DNA of 64,000 bases. Source: Nocardioides mangrovi (GTDB lineage: Bacteria > Actinomycetota > Actinomycetes > Propionibacteriales > Nocardioidaceae). Made by a program: the position numbers and the translations under genes. The notes under the pieces were generated by a model, which saw only the letters and a list, made by a program, of their open reading frames with translations, did no database searches and was not told the DNA's origin. The stretch's first letter is position 1, and every line of letters starts with the position of its first letter. This document shows, piece after piece, positions 18,989 through 27,243 of the stretch. The stretch lies in the NCBI RefSeq assembly GCF_020073815.1, contig NZ_JAIQZJ010000001.1:868001-932000 (forward strand). Reading direction: 5' to 3'.

Positions 18989-21250
18989 TCACGTGCGGGT
19001 CACGAGAGACGTCACGCTCACCTCGAAGCCGTTGACCATCGCGTTGCCCGAGAGCGCGTCGACCAGGCGTCCGGGCGAGAGGACGTTGGAGTTGACGCCG
19101 GGCCGGGTCGCGGCGACGCCGAGCCGGGCGCCGGGCTTGTCGTGGCCCCACCCGTGGGGCGTGGAGACGACCCCGGTCATGATCCCGTCGTCGACCTCGA
19201 GCTCGATCTCGATCGACCCCGCCTCGGAGGTGACCCGGACCAGCTCGCCGTCGGCCAACCCGCGCCGCGCGGCGTCGCCGGGGTGCATGACCAGCGTGCA
19301 GCGGTTGCTGCCCTTCACCAGCGCCGGGACGTTGTGCAGCCAGGAGTTGTTGGAGCGCAGGTGCCGGCGGTTGACCAGCAGCAGGTCGGGCCGCGGCCGG
19401 TCCAGCCGCTCCTCGAGCCGGGCCAGGTCGGCGGTGATGTACGGCGGCGCGAGCACCAGCCTGCCGCTCTCGGTGTCGAGGACGTCGGCCAGCCGGGGCC
19501 GCATCGGGCCGAGGTCGATGCCATCGGGTGATGCCTGGACCTTGGCGAGGGTCAGCCCGTCGGGGACCTCGCCGTACCGGTCGCCGAACGGCCCGGAGCG
19601 GATCTGGAGGTCGAGCAGCCGCATCGGCCCGCCCTCGTCGTAGTGCTCGCGCGCGGCGGCGCCGTCGACGCCGTGGGCCATCGCGAGCACGTCGAAGAAG
19701 CCGTCGTCGATCGCGGCGACGTCGAAGTCGGCCATCGGGGTGCCGAGGCAGGCTCCGGCGAGCCGGATCAGGATCTCCCACTCCCCCGGCCGGTCCGGGT
19801 CCTCGGGGGCGAAGACCGGCGGCGAGAACTTGGCGTGGCTGCGGACGGCGAACATCCACAGCATGTCGTCGTGGTGTGGCGACTCCAGCGCGGAGAAGCC
19901 CGGGAAGATCACGTCCGCGTGCCGGGTGGTCTCGTTGATCCAGAGGTCGACGCTGATCATCGCGTCGAGGCCCGGCAGCGCGGCGTCCAGCTTGTCGCCC
20001 TCGGGCGAGGACAGCACGGGGTTGCCGGCGACAGTGAAGAGAGCCCGGATCTGGCCCTGGCCCGGGGTGCTGATCTCCTCGTGCAGGCAGGAGACGGGCA
20101 CGTGGCCGAGCACCTCGGGCGCCCCGCGGACCCGGCTGCGCCAGCGGCCGAAGTTGGGCACGCCCTTCTCGAGCTCGGGCATCGGCAGGTCGCTGACCGT
20201 CCACGCCGACGGGAGGGGGAACATCAGGCCGCCCTCGACGTCGAAGTGCCCGGTGAGGATGTTGACGACCTCGACCAGCCAGCTGGCGAGGGTGCCGAAC
20301 TCCTGGTTGCACAGGCCGATCCGGCCGTAGAGCGCCGCGCGCGGCGTCCCGGCGAGCTCGCGGGCCAGCGACCGGACCTGGTCGGCCGGCACGCCGGTGA
20401 CGCCCTCGACCCGCTCCGGCGTCCAGGGCTCGGCGAGCAGGCCGAGGGCGTCGACCGGCGAGCGGCCGCCGTCGAGGTGCTCCTCGACGTGCCCGAGGTC
20501 CACGAGGCCCTCCGCGAAGAGCACCTGCACCATCGCCATCAGGAACGCCGCGTCGGTGCCGGGCACGATGGGGATCCACTCGCTGGCCTTGGCGGCGGTG
20601 CCGGTACGGCGCGGGTCGACCACGACCACCCGGCCGCCGCGGTCCTGGATCCGACCGATCTCGCCCATCAGGTCCGGGCAGGCCAGCAGCGAGCCCTGCG
20701 AGGCCTGGGGGTTGGCGCCCATGACGACGAAGAGGTCGGTCCGCTGGACGTCGGGCACCGGGATCTTCCACATCCCGCCGTACATCAGGTGCGCGCCGAC
20801 GTTCTTCGGCCACTGGTCGACGACGCCCGGCGAGTAGATCATCGGGATGCCGGACATGCCGATCAGGATCCCGACGTAGCGGCTGAGGTCGAAGGCATGC
20901 GCGAGCGGGTTGCCGACGTACGCCGTGACGGCCTCGATGCCGTGCTCGGCGATGACGGGCGCGAGGAGCTCGTCGACGCGGGCGTAGGCCTCGGCGTACG
21001 ACACCTCCTTGAAGCTGCCGTCCGGCTGCTTGACGACCGGCCGGCGGAGCCGGTCCGGGTCGTGGTGGAGCGTGCCGAGGGTCGTGCCCTTCGGGCAGAT
21101 GTGGCCCTGCGACCACGCGTCGTCCTGGTCGGGCGTGATCCGCTCGACGCGGTCGCCGCGGACGTGGACGTTGAGGCCGCACATGGCCTCGCAGAGCGGG
21201 CAGGTACGGCGGTGCACCACCAGCGGCGGCTGCTCCGAGGTCTCGGTCAT
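18989..21250 (-). CDS. Molybdopterin-dependent oxidoreductase with [4Fe-4S] cluster
   Basis: A 753-residue member of the formate dehydrogenase/nitrate reductase (DMSO reductase) superfamily. Residues 17-63 hold the cluster motif: Cys-x2-Cys-x3-Cys in CPLCEAMCGL and the fourth Cys in GHICPKG. The bis-MGD-binding domains follow (VVVDPRRTGTAAKA, GTDAAFLMAMV, the C-terminal molydopterin dinucleotide-binding domain with NRRHLRSNNSWLHNVP and THGWGHDKPG-like segments). No electron-transfer partner gene is adjacent, so the reaction and partner are unknown. ATG 21250 is used. Divergent from a TetR gene, with a 22-bp palindrome between them. Confidence 0.88.
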   Translation of the reverse strand: MTETSEQPPLVVHRRTCPLCEAMCGLNVHVRGDRVERITPDQDDAWSQGHICPKGTTLGTLHHDPDRLRRPVVKQPDGSFKEVSYAEAYARVDELLAPVIAEHGIEAVTAYVGNPLAHAFDLSRYVGILIGMSGIPMIYSPGVVDQWPKNVGAHLMYGGMWKIPVPDVQRTDLFVVMGANPQASQGSLLACPDLMGEIGRIQDRGGRVVVVDPRRTGTAAKASEWIPIVPGTDAAFLMAMVQVLFAEGLVDLGHVEEHLDGGRSPVDALGLLAEPWTPERVEGVTGVPADQVRSLARELAGTPRAALYGRIGLCNQEFGTLASWLVEVVNILTGHFDVEGGLMFPLPSAWTVSDLPMPELEKGVPNFGRWRSRVRGAPEVLGHVPVSCLHEEISTPGQGQIRALFTVAGNPVLSSPEGDKLDAALPGLDAMISVDLWINETTRHADVIFPGFSALESPHHDDMLWMFAVRSHAKFSPPVFAPEDPDRPGEWEILIRLAGACLGTPMADFDVAAIDDGFFDVLAMAHGVDGAAAREHYDEGGPMRLLDLQIRSGPFGDRYGEVPDGLTLAKVQASPDGIDLGPMRPRLADVLDTESGRLVLAPPYITADLARLEERLDRPRPDLLLVNRRHLRSNNSWLHNVPALVKGSNRCTLVMHPGDAARRGLADGELVRVTSEAGSIEIELEVDDGIMTGVVSTPHGWGHDKPGARLGVAATRPGVNSNVLSPGRLVDALSGNAMVNGFEVSVTSLVTRT

Positions 21251-21270
21251 GTGCCGAGCATAGGGCCGCA

Positions 21271-21292
21271 AATTCCATCACGTGATGGAATT
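21271..21292. promoter_or_regulatory. Perfect 22-bp palindrome, probable TetR operator
   Basis: Half-site AATTCCATCAC and its exact complement meet without a spacer. It lies between the divergent oxidoreductase and TetR genes, 20 bases before the first and 27 before the second, so one bound dimer could control both. Confidence 0.7.
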
Positions 21293-21306
21293 GATCGGGA
21301 CGACGA

Positions 21307-21312
21307 TAGGGT
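21307..21312 (+). promoter_or_regulatory. -10 box of the TetR gene
   Basis: TAGGGT, seven bases before GTG 21320. Confidence 0.5.
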
Positions 21313-21319
21313 CCGGCGC

Positions 21320-21928
21320 GTGACCCAGCGCGACCAGCTCCTCGCCGCCGCCGAGCGGCTGTTCGCCGACCAGGGGGTCGACGCCACGTCGCTGCGGGCG
21401 GTGATGGCGGCGGCCGGCACCAACGTCGCGGCCGTCAACTACCACTTCGGCTCGAAGGACGCCCTGCTCGCCGAGGTGATCCGGCACCGCAGCGGCACGC
21501 TGCGCGCCGAGCGCGAGGAGCGCCTCGTCGCGCTCGAGGACGCCGACCCACCCGACGTGCACGCCCTCGCCGAGACCATCGTGGGGCCGGTCGCCGCGCT
21601 AGCCCGCCGCGGCGACGACGCCTGGATCCGCCTGGTGAACTCCATCGCCGCCACCCGCCGCGAGCCGGGCTGGACGCTGCTCAACGAGACCTTCGCCCCC
21701 CAGGCCGACCGCCTCGCGGCCGTGCTCCTCCGCATCCACCCGAACCTGCGTCGTACGACGCTCCGCTTCCGGATGGCCGAGGCGACGTCGATGGCCTTCC
21801 GGGTGGTCGGCGACCTCGACTTCGTCCGCCGCAACGTCGGGTCGGCCGCCCGCCCCGCCTCGGTGGACGCCGTCGTCGCCGACCTCACCGAGGCTGTCGC
21901 CGCGATCCTCGGCGGCTCCGGAGGTTGA
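21320..21928 (+). CDS. TetR family transcriptional regulator
   Basis: A 202-residue repressor. Helix-turn-helix at residues 5-50: LLAAAERLFADQGVDATSLR, then AGTNVAAVNYHFGSKDALL, the classical TetR signature. The C-terminal ligand domain resembles the TetR_C group with a region rich in Arg. Probably regulates itself and the divergent molybdopterin oxidoreductase through the palindrome at 21271-21292. The stop codon TGA is part of a REP-like repeat (21923-21965). Confidence 0.9.
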   Translation: MTQRDQLLAAAERLFADQGVDATSLRAVMAAAGTNVAAVNYHFGSKDALLAEVIRHRSGTLRAEREERLVALEDADPPDVHALAETIVGPVAALARRGDDAWIRLVNSIAATRREPGWTLLNETFAPQADRLAAVLLRIHPNLRRTTLRFRMAEATSMAFRVVGDLDFVRRNVGSAARPASVDAVVADLTEAVAAILGGSGG

Positions 21929-21965
21929 GGTGCGAGGAGCGTCAGCGACGAGCCTCGACACCACC
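21923..21965. repeat. REP-like palindromic repeat, copy 1
   Basis: Begins GGTTGAGG and ends CTCGACACCACC, with a hairpin-forming core (CGAGG...CCTCG). The same outer words flank the copy at 28007-28044. The TGA inside GGTTGAGG is the tetR stop codon. Confidence 0.6.
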
Positions 21966-21982
21966 GGAGCACCGTCGGGCGG

Positions 21983-23155
21983 TCAGAGCTGCGACTGCAC
22001 GCCCGCGAGGAGCTGGCGGGCCATCACGATCCGCTGGACCTGGTTGGTGCCCTCGTAGATCTGGGTGATCTTGGCGTCACGCATCATCCGCTCGACCGGG
22101 TAGTCGCGGGTGAAGCCGTAGCCACCGAGCACCTGGACGGCGTTGGTGGTGACCTCCATGGCGACGTCGGAGGCGAAGCACTTGGCCGCGGCACCGAAGA
22201 AGGTGAGGTCCTTGTCGCCGCGCTCGGACTTGCCGGCGGCGGCGTAGGTCATCTGGCGCGCGGCCTCGACCTTCATGCCCATGTCGGCGAGCAGGAACTG
22301 CAGGCCCTGGAAGTCGCTGATCGGCTTGCCGAACTGCTTGCGCTCCTGGGCGTAGCCGAGGGCGTAGTCGAGCGCGCCCTGGGCGATGCCGACGGCCTGG
22401 GCGGCGATGGTGACGCGGGTGTGGTCGAGGGTCTTCATCGCGGTCTCGAAGCCGGTGCCCTCGGCGCCGATCATCCGGCTGCCCGGGATCCGCACGTTGT
22501 CGAGGTAGACCTCACGCGTGGGCGAGCCCTTGATGCCGAGCTTCTTCTCCGGGGCGCCGAAGGAGACACCCTCGTCGGACTTCTCGACCACGAAGGCCGA
22601 GATGCCGCGGCTGCGCTTCTCGGGGTCGGTGACGGCCATGACGGTGTAGAACTCCGACTCGCCGGCGTTGGTGATCCAGCGCTTGACGCCGTTGAGCACC
22701 CAGTCGTCGCCGTCGCGGACGGCGCGGGTCTTCATGCCGGCGGCGTCGGAGCCGGCGTCGGGCTCGGAGAGGCAGTAGGAGAAGCCTCCCTCGCCGGCGG
22801 CGAGCTTGCCGAGGTAGTGGGCCTTGAGCTCCTCGGAGCCGGAGATCTGCACGGGCAGCGAGCCGAGCTTGTTGACCGCCGGGATCAGGCTCGAGGAGGC
22901 GCACGCGCGGGCGACCTCCTCGATGACCAGCACCGTGGCCAGCGCGTCCGCGCCGGCGCCGCCGTACTGCTCCGGGACGTGCGGGGCGTGGAAGTCCGCG
23001 GCCAGCAGCGCCTCGGCCGCCTCGTGCGGGTAGCGGGCGTTCTCGTCGACGTCGGCGGCGTACGGCGCGACCTTGGCGTCGCAGAGGTCGCGGACGGCCT
23101 CGCGGATCGCCTGGTGCTCCTCGGAGAGGGCGAACATCGGGTACTCGGAGCTCAT
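21983..23155 (-). CDS. Acyl-CoA dehydrogenase
   Basis: FAD enzyme of 390 residues that introduces a double bond next to the thioester in acyl-CoA. Motifs: YCLSEPDAGSDAAGM near 128-142, WITNAGESEFYTV, AQAVGIAQGALDYA, and the C-terminal QIYEGTNQVQRIVMARQLL with the catalytic-base Glu. It resembles short/branched-chain acyl-CoA dehydrogenases. ATG 23155. It diverges from a TetR gene; a 13-bp inverted repeat lies between, suggesting control by that regulator. Confidence 0.92.
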   Translation of the reverse strand: MSSEYPMFALSEEHQAIREAVRDLCDAKVAPYAADVDENARYPHEAAEALLAADFHAPHVPEQYGGAGADALATVLVIEEVARACASSSLIPAVNKLGSLPVQISGSEELKAHYLGKLAAGEGGFSYCLSEPDAGSDAAGMKTRAVRDGDDWVLNGVKRWITNAGESEFYTVMAVTDPEKRSRGISAFVVEKSDEGVSFGAPEKKLGIKGSPTREVYLDNVRIPGSRMIGAEGTGFETAMKTLDHTRVTIAAQAVGIAQGALDYALGYAQERKQFGKPISDFQGLQFLLADMGMKVEAARQMTYAAAGKSERGDKDLTFFGAAAKCFASDVAMEVTTNAVQVLGGYGFTRDYPVERMMRDAKITQIYEGTNQVQRIVMARQLLAGVQSQL

Positions 23156-23181
23156 GCGCGTGCCTTCGGTGTCGACGAAAC

Positions 23182-23194
23182 GGTACTGCGTACC
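23182..23194. promoter_or_regulatory. Inverted repeat GGTAC-N3-GTACC, candidate operator
   Basis: Exact 5-bp arms with a three-base spacer, centred between the divergent acyl-CoA dehydrogenase and TetR genes. Confidence 0.5.
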
Positions 23195-23235
23195 ATATCC
23201 GCAGGACTTGATCCCACCAACGTAAGGCCCCCGCC

Positions 23236-23874
23236 ATGGTCGCCTCCACCCGTCGCCGGCTCGTCGACAGCGCGATGGCGCTCTTCGCCGAGCAGGGCTT
23301 CGAGAGCACGAGCGTCGAGGACGTGGTGGCGCGCGCCGGCGTCGGCCGCACGACCTTCTTCCGCCACTTCCCCACCAAGGAGGACGTGGTCTTCCCCGAC
23401 CACGACGCGCTGCTGGAGAAGGTCGATGCCCGACTGGCGACCGGGACCGCCGCCACCGCGCGCACGGCACTCGAGGAGGCGAGCGCGATCGTGCTCGACC
23501 ACTACCTCGACGAGGGCGAGACGGCCCGTCAGCGCTACCGGCTGACCCGCGCCGTGACACCGCTGCGGCACCGCGAGCTGGCCAGCGTGCACCGCTACGA
23601 GCTGCTCTTCAGCCGGCACCTCCGGGCCTGGCTCGGCGACGCCGACGACGCCCCGCTGCGCGCCGAGCTCACGGCCGGCGCGGTCATCACCGCCCACAAC
23701 CACGTGCTGCGCCGCTGGCTGCGCGGCGAGGTCGACGACCCGCAGGCGGCGTTGGCGGCGGCGCTCGACCTGGCCCTGGCTCCCCTGGCGCCGACACCGG
23801 ACCCGCGCCGGCTGGGCGCCCGCGAGGTGGACGCCGTCCTCGCGGAGGTACGCCGCTCGCTGCTCGGCGGCTGA
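23236..23874 (+). CDS. TetR family transcriptional regulator
   Basis: A 212-residue repressor with HTH at residues 7-52: LVDSAMALFAEQGFESTSVEDV and AGVGRTTFFRHFPTKEDVVF. The C-terminal ligand domain has RRWLRGEVDDP, a motif common in regulators of fatty acyl-CoA genes. Its divergent position suggests that it controls the acyl-CoA dehydrogenase. An ATG start at 23236 is used; the strong bidirectional hairpin at 23901-23932 follows. Confidence 0.9.
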   Translation: MVASTRRRLVDSAMALFAEQGFESTSVEDVVARAGVGRTTFFRHFPTKEDVVFPDHDALLEKVDARLATGTAATARTALEEASAIVLDHYLDEGETARQRYRLTRAVTPLRHRELASVHRYELLFSRHLRAWLGDADDAPLRAELTAGAVITAHNHVLRRWLRGEVDDPQAALAAALDLALAPLAPTPDPRRLGAREVDAVLAEVRRSLLGG

Positions 23875-23900
23875 CCCGGCAGACAGGGCCGGGCAGACGA

Positions 23901-23932
23901 ACGCCCGGCCGGGGGGAGGCCCGGCCGGGCGT
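23901..23932. terminator. Bidirectional terminator hairpin
   Basis: 13-bp perfect stem (ACGCCCGGCCGGG and complement) with a six-base loop, between the convergent tetR and secreted-protein genes. No T-run. Confidence 0.75.
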
Positions 23933-23963
23933 CGTCGAACAGGGTGGGGCTAGACCTCGACGG

Positions 23964-24845
23964 TCACTTCTTGACCTTCACGGTGATCGGGAAGGAGTCC
24001 CCGGCCGGGTTGGTCGAGGCGTCCCCGCCGTAGCTGACGACGAGCGTGTGGGTGCCCGGCTTGAGGCCCTTCACCGAGATCTTCGCCTTGCCCTTCTTCA
24101 GCGGCGCGCTCCCGACGACCTTCTTGCCCTCCTTGGCGACGACCTTCCCGGTCGCGGTCTTGAAGGCGCCGTTGACCACGACGGAGATCTTGGCGGGCTT
24201 GCCCTTCTGGATCGCCTTCTTCGGCCCGGCGGCCTTGGCGATGGTCGAGTCCTGCTTGTTGACGGTCATCGAGCCCAGCACCGGGCCGTCGCCGTCCGCG
24301 ATCGAGCACGGCCCGGAGAGGAGGTCCCCCGTCGTGTCGGTCGTCAGGACCGCGTCGAACGTCGCCGGCATCAGGAGGTCGTAGGTCCCGGCCGCCGGAA
24401 TGGTGATCGCCGCGTTGTTGGCCGCGGTCGGCAGCGTCAGGTCCGACCCGTCGGACGGGATGGCGGTGTTCGCCGCGGTCAGGGTCTGGACGGGCACCGA
24501 GCCGGCCGAGCCGATCCGGAAGGCGAAGTCGTCGGTGGAGACGCCGGCGGCGGTCGAGTGGGCCTGCTGCTGGAGGCCGGCCAGCACGGCGGCGGGGATG
24601 GTGAACGCCACGCCGATCTCGGCCGAGTCGGCCGGGACCACGAAGCCGGAGGCCAGGGGCGGGATCGACACGGCAGCCGTGGGCGTGGCGACCAGCGGGA
24701 TCGTCTGGCCCATCATCGTGCAGTTGTAAAGGGTCGACGTGGCCTCATCCGCCGCGGTGGCCGGGGCCGCAGCAGCGAGCGCGCCGGCGGCGAAGAGGAC
24801 GGAGACACTCGCGGCCGCGACGCGGGTGGAGTGGCGAGCTGACAT
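23964..24845 (-). CDS. Secreted protein with DUF6801-like and C-terminal Ig-like domains
   Basis: A 293-residue exported protein of unknown function. A signal peptide ending near residue 32 (PATAADEA) is followed by a beta-rich domain with two conserved cysteines (YNCTMMGQ near 41 and GPCSIAD near 180), a likely disulfide, and a lysine-rich Ig-like (Big_3-type) C-terminal domain ending in ITVKVKK. ATG 24845 follows AAGGAG. It resembles its downstream neighbour in layout. The domain assignment is from memory of Nocardioides/Streptomyces secreted proteins and should be treated as tentative. Confidence 0.65.
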   Translation of the reverse strand: MSARHSTRVAAASVSVLFAAGALAAAAPATAADEATSTLYNCTMMGQTIPLVATPTAAVSIPPLASGFVVPADSAEIGVAFTIPAAVLAGLQQQAHSTAAGVSTDDFAFRIGSAGSVPVQTLTAANTAIPSDGSDLTLPTAANNAAITIPAAGTYDLLMPATFDAVLTTDTTGDLLSGPCSIADGDGPVLGSMTVNKQDSTIAKAAGPKKAIQKGKPAKISVVVNGAFKTATGKVVAKEGKKVVGSAPLKKGKAKISVKGLKPGTHTLVVSYGGDASTNPAGDSFPITVKVKK

Positions 24846-24900
24846 GGGCAGGAACTCCTTGCTCTGGCTTCTACAGCCGTCGAGGTGACGGACGTCACGA

Positions 24901-24918
24901 ACACTAGAACCTGTTCCA
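24901..24918 (-). promoter_or_regulatory. -10 box with overlapping KstR-like site
   Basis: Minus-strand TAGTGT (24901-24906). Overlapping it, TAGAACCTGTTCCA (24905-24918) fits the KstR form TnnAACnnGTTnnA exactly. A chance match is possible in one short site. Confidence 0.35.
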
Positions 24919-24960
24919 GTTCGGCGCAGGGAAACGCTCAACTCCCGGCCCCGGACGTGC

Positions 24961-24996
24961 GAAAGCCCGGCCGGAGCAGAACCCGGCCGGGCTTTC
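24961..24996. terminator. Terminator hairpin
   Basis: 14-bp perfect stem, GAAAGCCCGGCCGG and complement, with an eight-base loop. It lies just downstream of the 25024-25869 gene. Confidence 0.7.
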
Positions 24997-25023
24997 GACG
25001 ATCGAACTCAGCTGGTCAGTCGG

Positions 25024-25869
25024 TCACTTCTTGACGGTGACGGTCGACTTGGCCTTGCTGCCGCTCACGCTCGGGATGCCGGCGTAGGTGACGGTGACCT
25101 TGTGCTTGCCGACCTTCAGCTTCTTGCCGAGGTTGACGACGGCCTTGCCCTTCTTGTTGAGCTTGCCGGTGCCGAGGGTCTTCTTGCCCTCCTTGACGGT
25201 GACCTTGCCGCTGGTGACCGGACCGCCGAGCGAGGTGCTGGTGACGGTGACGGGGAGCTTGGCGGCCTTGCCCTTCTTGACCGAGACGGCCTTGGCGGAG
25301 GTGGCCGAGCTCTGCTGGAGCAGCTCGAGGCTGGCCAGGGTCTGCGCGGTCTGGCCATCGGCGAGGACGCAGTCGAGCGGCACGTCGTTGCCGCCGATGA
25401 CGGCGGTCACCGTCATGGCCGACGGCATGATCGCGGACGCGGTGCCCGGGTCAGGGGTGGTGAAGGCCTCGTTGGTGCCGGAGCCGTTCCAGGCGCCGTC
25501 CTCGACCGGACCGTCGAGCGGGACCGGGACGCTGGTGCCCTCCATGTCGAAGGCGAAGTCGTCGACGCGGAGCTCGGAGGCGCCGTAGCTCGCGAGCATG
25601 CCGGCGGTCGTCGAGTCGACCGTCGCGGTCACGGAGAGCAGGCCGGCCGGGACGGCCGCGCCGGCCCAGTACTGCGGCACCGGGAGGTCGCCGCTGACGG
25701 TCAGCGTGGAGTCGAAGGTCAGGCCGAGGCCGGCCTGGGTGCAGGTGTAGGTGTTGCCCGCCTCGGCGGCGTTGGCGGCCGTACCGGTCGCGCCGACGAG
25801 GGCACCGGCGGCCAGGGCGGTGGTGACGCCGGCGACGGCGGCGCGAGCGGTGATGCGACGAAGGTTCAT
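25024..25869 (-). CDS. Secreted protein, paralogue of the 23964-24845 product
   Basis: A 281-residue exported protein with the same plan as the previous one: signal peptide (AGTAANAAEA, cleavage near 35), beta-rich domain with two cysteines (YTCTQAG near 42 and LDCVLAD near 165), then a lysine-rich Ig-like domain ending VTVKK. About a quarter to a third of positions look alike between the two by eye. ATG 25869. Its promoter has the same TAGTGT box (25934-25939) after a GTGAC word. Role unknown; a surface or wall-associated structural protein is a guess. Confidence 0.65.
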   Translation of the reverse strand: MNLRRITARAAVAGVTTALAAGALVGATGTAANAAEAGNTYTCTQAGLGLTFDSTLTVSGDLPVPQYWAGAAVPAGLLSVTATVDSTTAGMLASYGASELRVDDFAFDMEGTSVPVPLDGPVEDGAWNGSGTNEAFTTPDPGTASAIMPSAMTVTAVIGGNDVPLDCVLADGQTAQTLASLELLQQSSATSAKAVSVKKGKAAKLPVTVTSTSLGGPVTSGKVTVKEGKKTLGTGKLNKKGKAVVNLGKKLKVGKHKVTVTYAGIPSVSGSKAKSTVTVKK

Positions 25870-25933
25870 GGAAAGTGCTCCCTCCCGAGCAACTCAGGTT
25901 CTGCGCTACCGGTCGGTAGCAGAGACGGCGGTC

Positions 25934-25939
25934 ACACTA
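25934..25939 (-). promoter_or_regulatory. -10 box TAGTGT of the secreted paralogue
   Basis: Same hexamer and nearby GTGAC word as at 24901-24906. A 16-bp inverted repeat (GCTACCG-N2-CGGTAGC, 25905-25920) lies between it and the start codon and would form a hairpin in the leader. Confidence 0.4.
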
Positions 25940-26009
25940 ACCCGTTGCCGCAAGCCCCGCGACAGAACCCCGGTAAATGGGGCAAAACCACAGGTTCGGG
26001 GCTCCGACC

Positions 26010-26015
26010 TAGGCT
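26010..26015 (+). promoter_or_regulatory. -10 box of the CoA-binding protein gene
   Basis: TAGGCT, seven bases before ATG 26023. Confidence 0.5.
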
Positions 26016-26022
26016 TCGAGGC

Positions 26023-26433
26023 ATGACCGCATGGCAGGACCCGGAGCGGATCACGGCGCTGCTCGACGACACCGAGACCTGGGCCGTCGTCGGCCTCTCG
26101 GGCGATCCGTCCCGCGAGGCGTACGGCGTCGCCCGCGTGCTCCAGCAGCACGGCAAGCGGATCGTGCCGATCCATCCCTCGGCTCCGACGGTGCACGGCG
26201 AGCAGGGCTACGCGACCCTGGCGGACGTGCCGTTCCCCATCGACGTCGTCGACGTCTTCCGCCGCTCCGAGGCGGCGGGCGAGTTCGCCGACCAGGCGGT
26301 CGCCGTCGGCGCACGCGGCGTGTGGTTCCAGCTCGGCGTCGTCGACGTCGAGGCCTACGAGCGCACGACCGCCGCCGGCGTCTCGATGGTCATGGACGTG
26401 TGCCCGGCGATCGAGTGGCGCCGCCGCGGGTGA
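26023..26433 (+). CDS. CoA-binding domain protein
   Basis: A 136-residue protein made only of the Rossmann-like CoA_binding fold: TWAVVGLSGDPSREAYGVA near residues 19-36, then a strand-loop IVPIHPSAPTVHG, VDVFRRSEAAGEFA and FQLGVVDVEAYERT. Related to the succinyl-CoA synthetase alpha CoA domain and to YccU-type proteins; no catalytic partner. Leaderless start. It overlaps or nearly touches the following membrane-protein gene. Confidence 0.85.
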   Translation: MTAWQDPERITALLDDTETWAVVGLSGDPSREAYGVARVLQQHGKRIVPIHPSAPTVHGEQGYATLADVPFPIDVVDVFRRSEAAGEFADQAVAVGARGVWFQLGVVDVEAYERTTAAGVSMVMDVCPAIEWRRRG

Positions 26434-26453
26434 CCGCAGAGGACAATGGTCGC

Positions 26454-26807
26454 GTGGTCGCGTTCGGCTGGCTCGTCCTGACGCTCGTCTTCGTCGACGA
26501 GCTGCTCGCCGTCGCGGCGTACGGCGTCTGGGGCTGGCAGCAGGACCCACGGTGGCTGCTCGTGTGGCTGCTGCCGCTGCTCGCGATGACCGTGTGGTTC
26601 CTCCTCGCGTCGCCGAAGGCGCGCTGGGGCGGCGCCGTACGACGCCCCGTCACGAAGGTCGTGGTCTTCGGGCTCGCCTCCCTGGCGCTCTGGGACGCGG
26701 GCCACCCGGGCTGGGCGGTCGCGCTGCTGGTCTTCTCGGTCGTGGTCAACGCTCTCGCGCAGGTGCCCGCGATCGCCGCGCTCGCCCGCGAGGAGAGCCG
26801 TGCCTGA
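26454..26807 (+). CDS. YrdB/DUF2568 family membrane protein
   Basis: Small membrane protein of 117 residues with four hydrophobic spans; function unknown. The sequence starts VVAFGWLVLTLVFVDELLA and contains the family-like ARWGGAVRRPVTK linker. The start GTG 26454 is preferred because AGAGGA lies ten bases ahead and the first membrane segment begins at once; an earlier GTG at 26430, overlapping the previous stop as GTGA, is possible. Overlaps the arfB-like gene by eight bases. Confidence 0.75.
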   Translation: MVAFGWLVLTLVFVDELLAVAAYGVWGWQQDPRWLLVWLLPLLAMTVWFLLASPKARWGGAVRRPVTKVVVFGLASLALWDAGHPGWAVALLVFSVVVNALAQVPAIAALAREESRA

Positions 26808-27231
26808 CCTGCGGGTGCCCACCGGCCCTGGCATCCCGGACGGGCTGGTCATCCCGGCGGCCGAGCTGGTCGAGCGGTTCAGCCGCTCCCCCGGCCCGGG
26901 CGGTCAGTCGGTCAACACGACCGACAGCCGGGTCGAGCTGGTCTGGGACGCCGCGACGTCGGGGGCGCTCACCGAGGCCCAGCGCGCCCGGTTGCTCGCC
27001 CGGTTGCCCGACCCCGTCGTCCGGGTGGTCGCCACCGAGCAGCGCTCGCAGCTGCGCAACCGCGCCGCCGCGCGCGAACGGCTCGCCGAGCTGGTGCGCG
27101 CGGCGCTGGCGCCACCGCCTCCGCCCCGACGCCCCACCAAGCCGACCCGCGGCTCCCAGCGGCGCCGCCTGGATGCCAAGAAGCAGCGCGGCGAGACCAA
27201 GTCGCTGCGCGGCCGGGTCAGGGACGCCTGA
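26800..27231 (+). CDS. arfB: Peptide chain release factor-like protein (ArfB/YaeJ type)
   Basis: A 143-residue peptidyl-tRNA hydrolase domain protein that can free stalled ribosomes. The catalytic GGQ is in SPGPGGQSVN near residues 30-39, followed by NTTDSRVEL. It lacks the codon-recognition domains of RF1/RF2. The lysine/arginine-rich C-terminal tail (KPTRGSQRRRLDAKKQRGETK) suits entry into the ribosomal mRNA channel. GTG start after AGGAGAG. Confidence 0.9.
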   Translation: MPDLRVPTGPGIPDGLVIPAAELVERFSRSPGPGGQSVNTTDSRVELVWDAATSGALTEAQRARLLARLPDPVVRVVATEQRSQLRNRAAARERLAELVRAALAPPPPPRRPTKPTRGSQRRRLDAKKQRGETKSLRGRVRDA

Positions 27232-27243
27232 CCCGGCGGGGAC

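Noticed and set aside
26430..26453. GTG 26430 as start of the YrdB-like protein
   Set aside because: It overlaps the previous stop and adds polar residues; GTG 26454 has AGAGGA at good distance. Not fully excluded.
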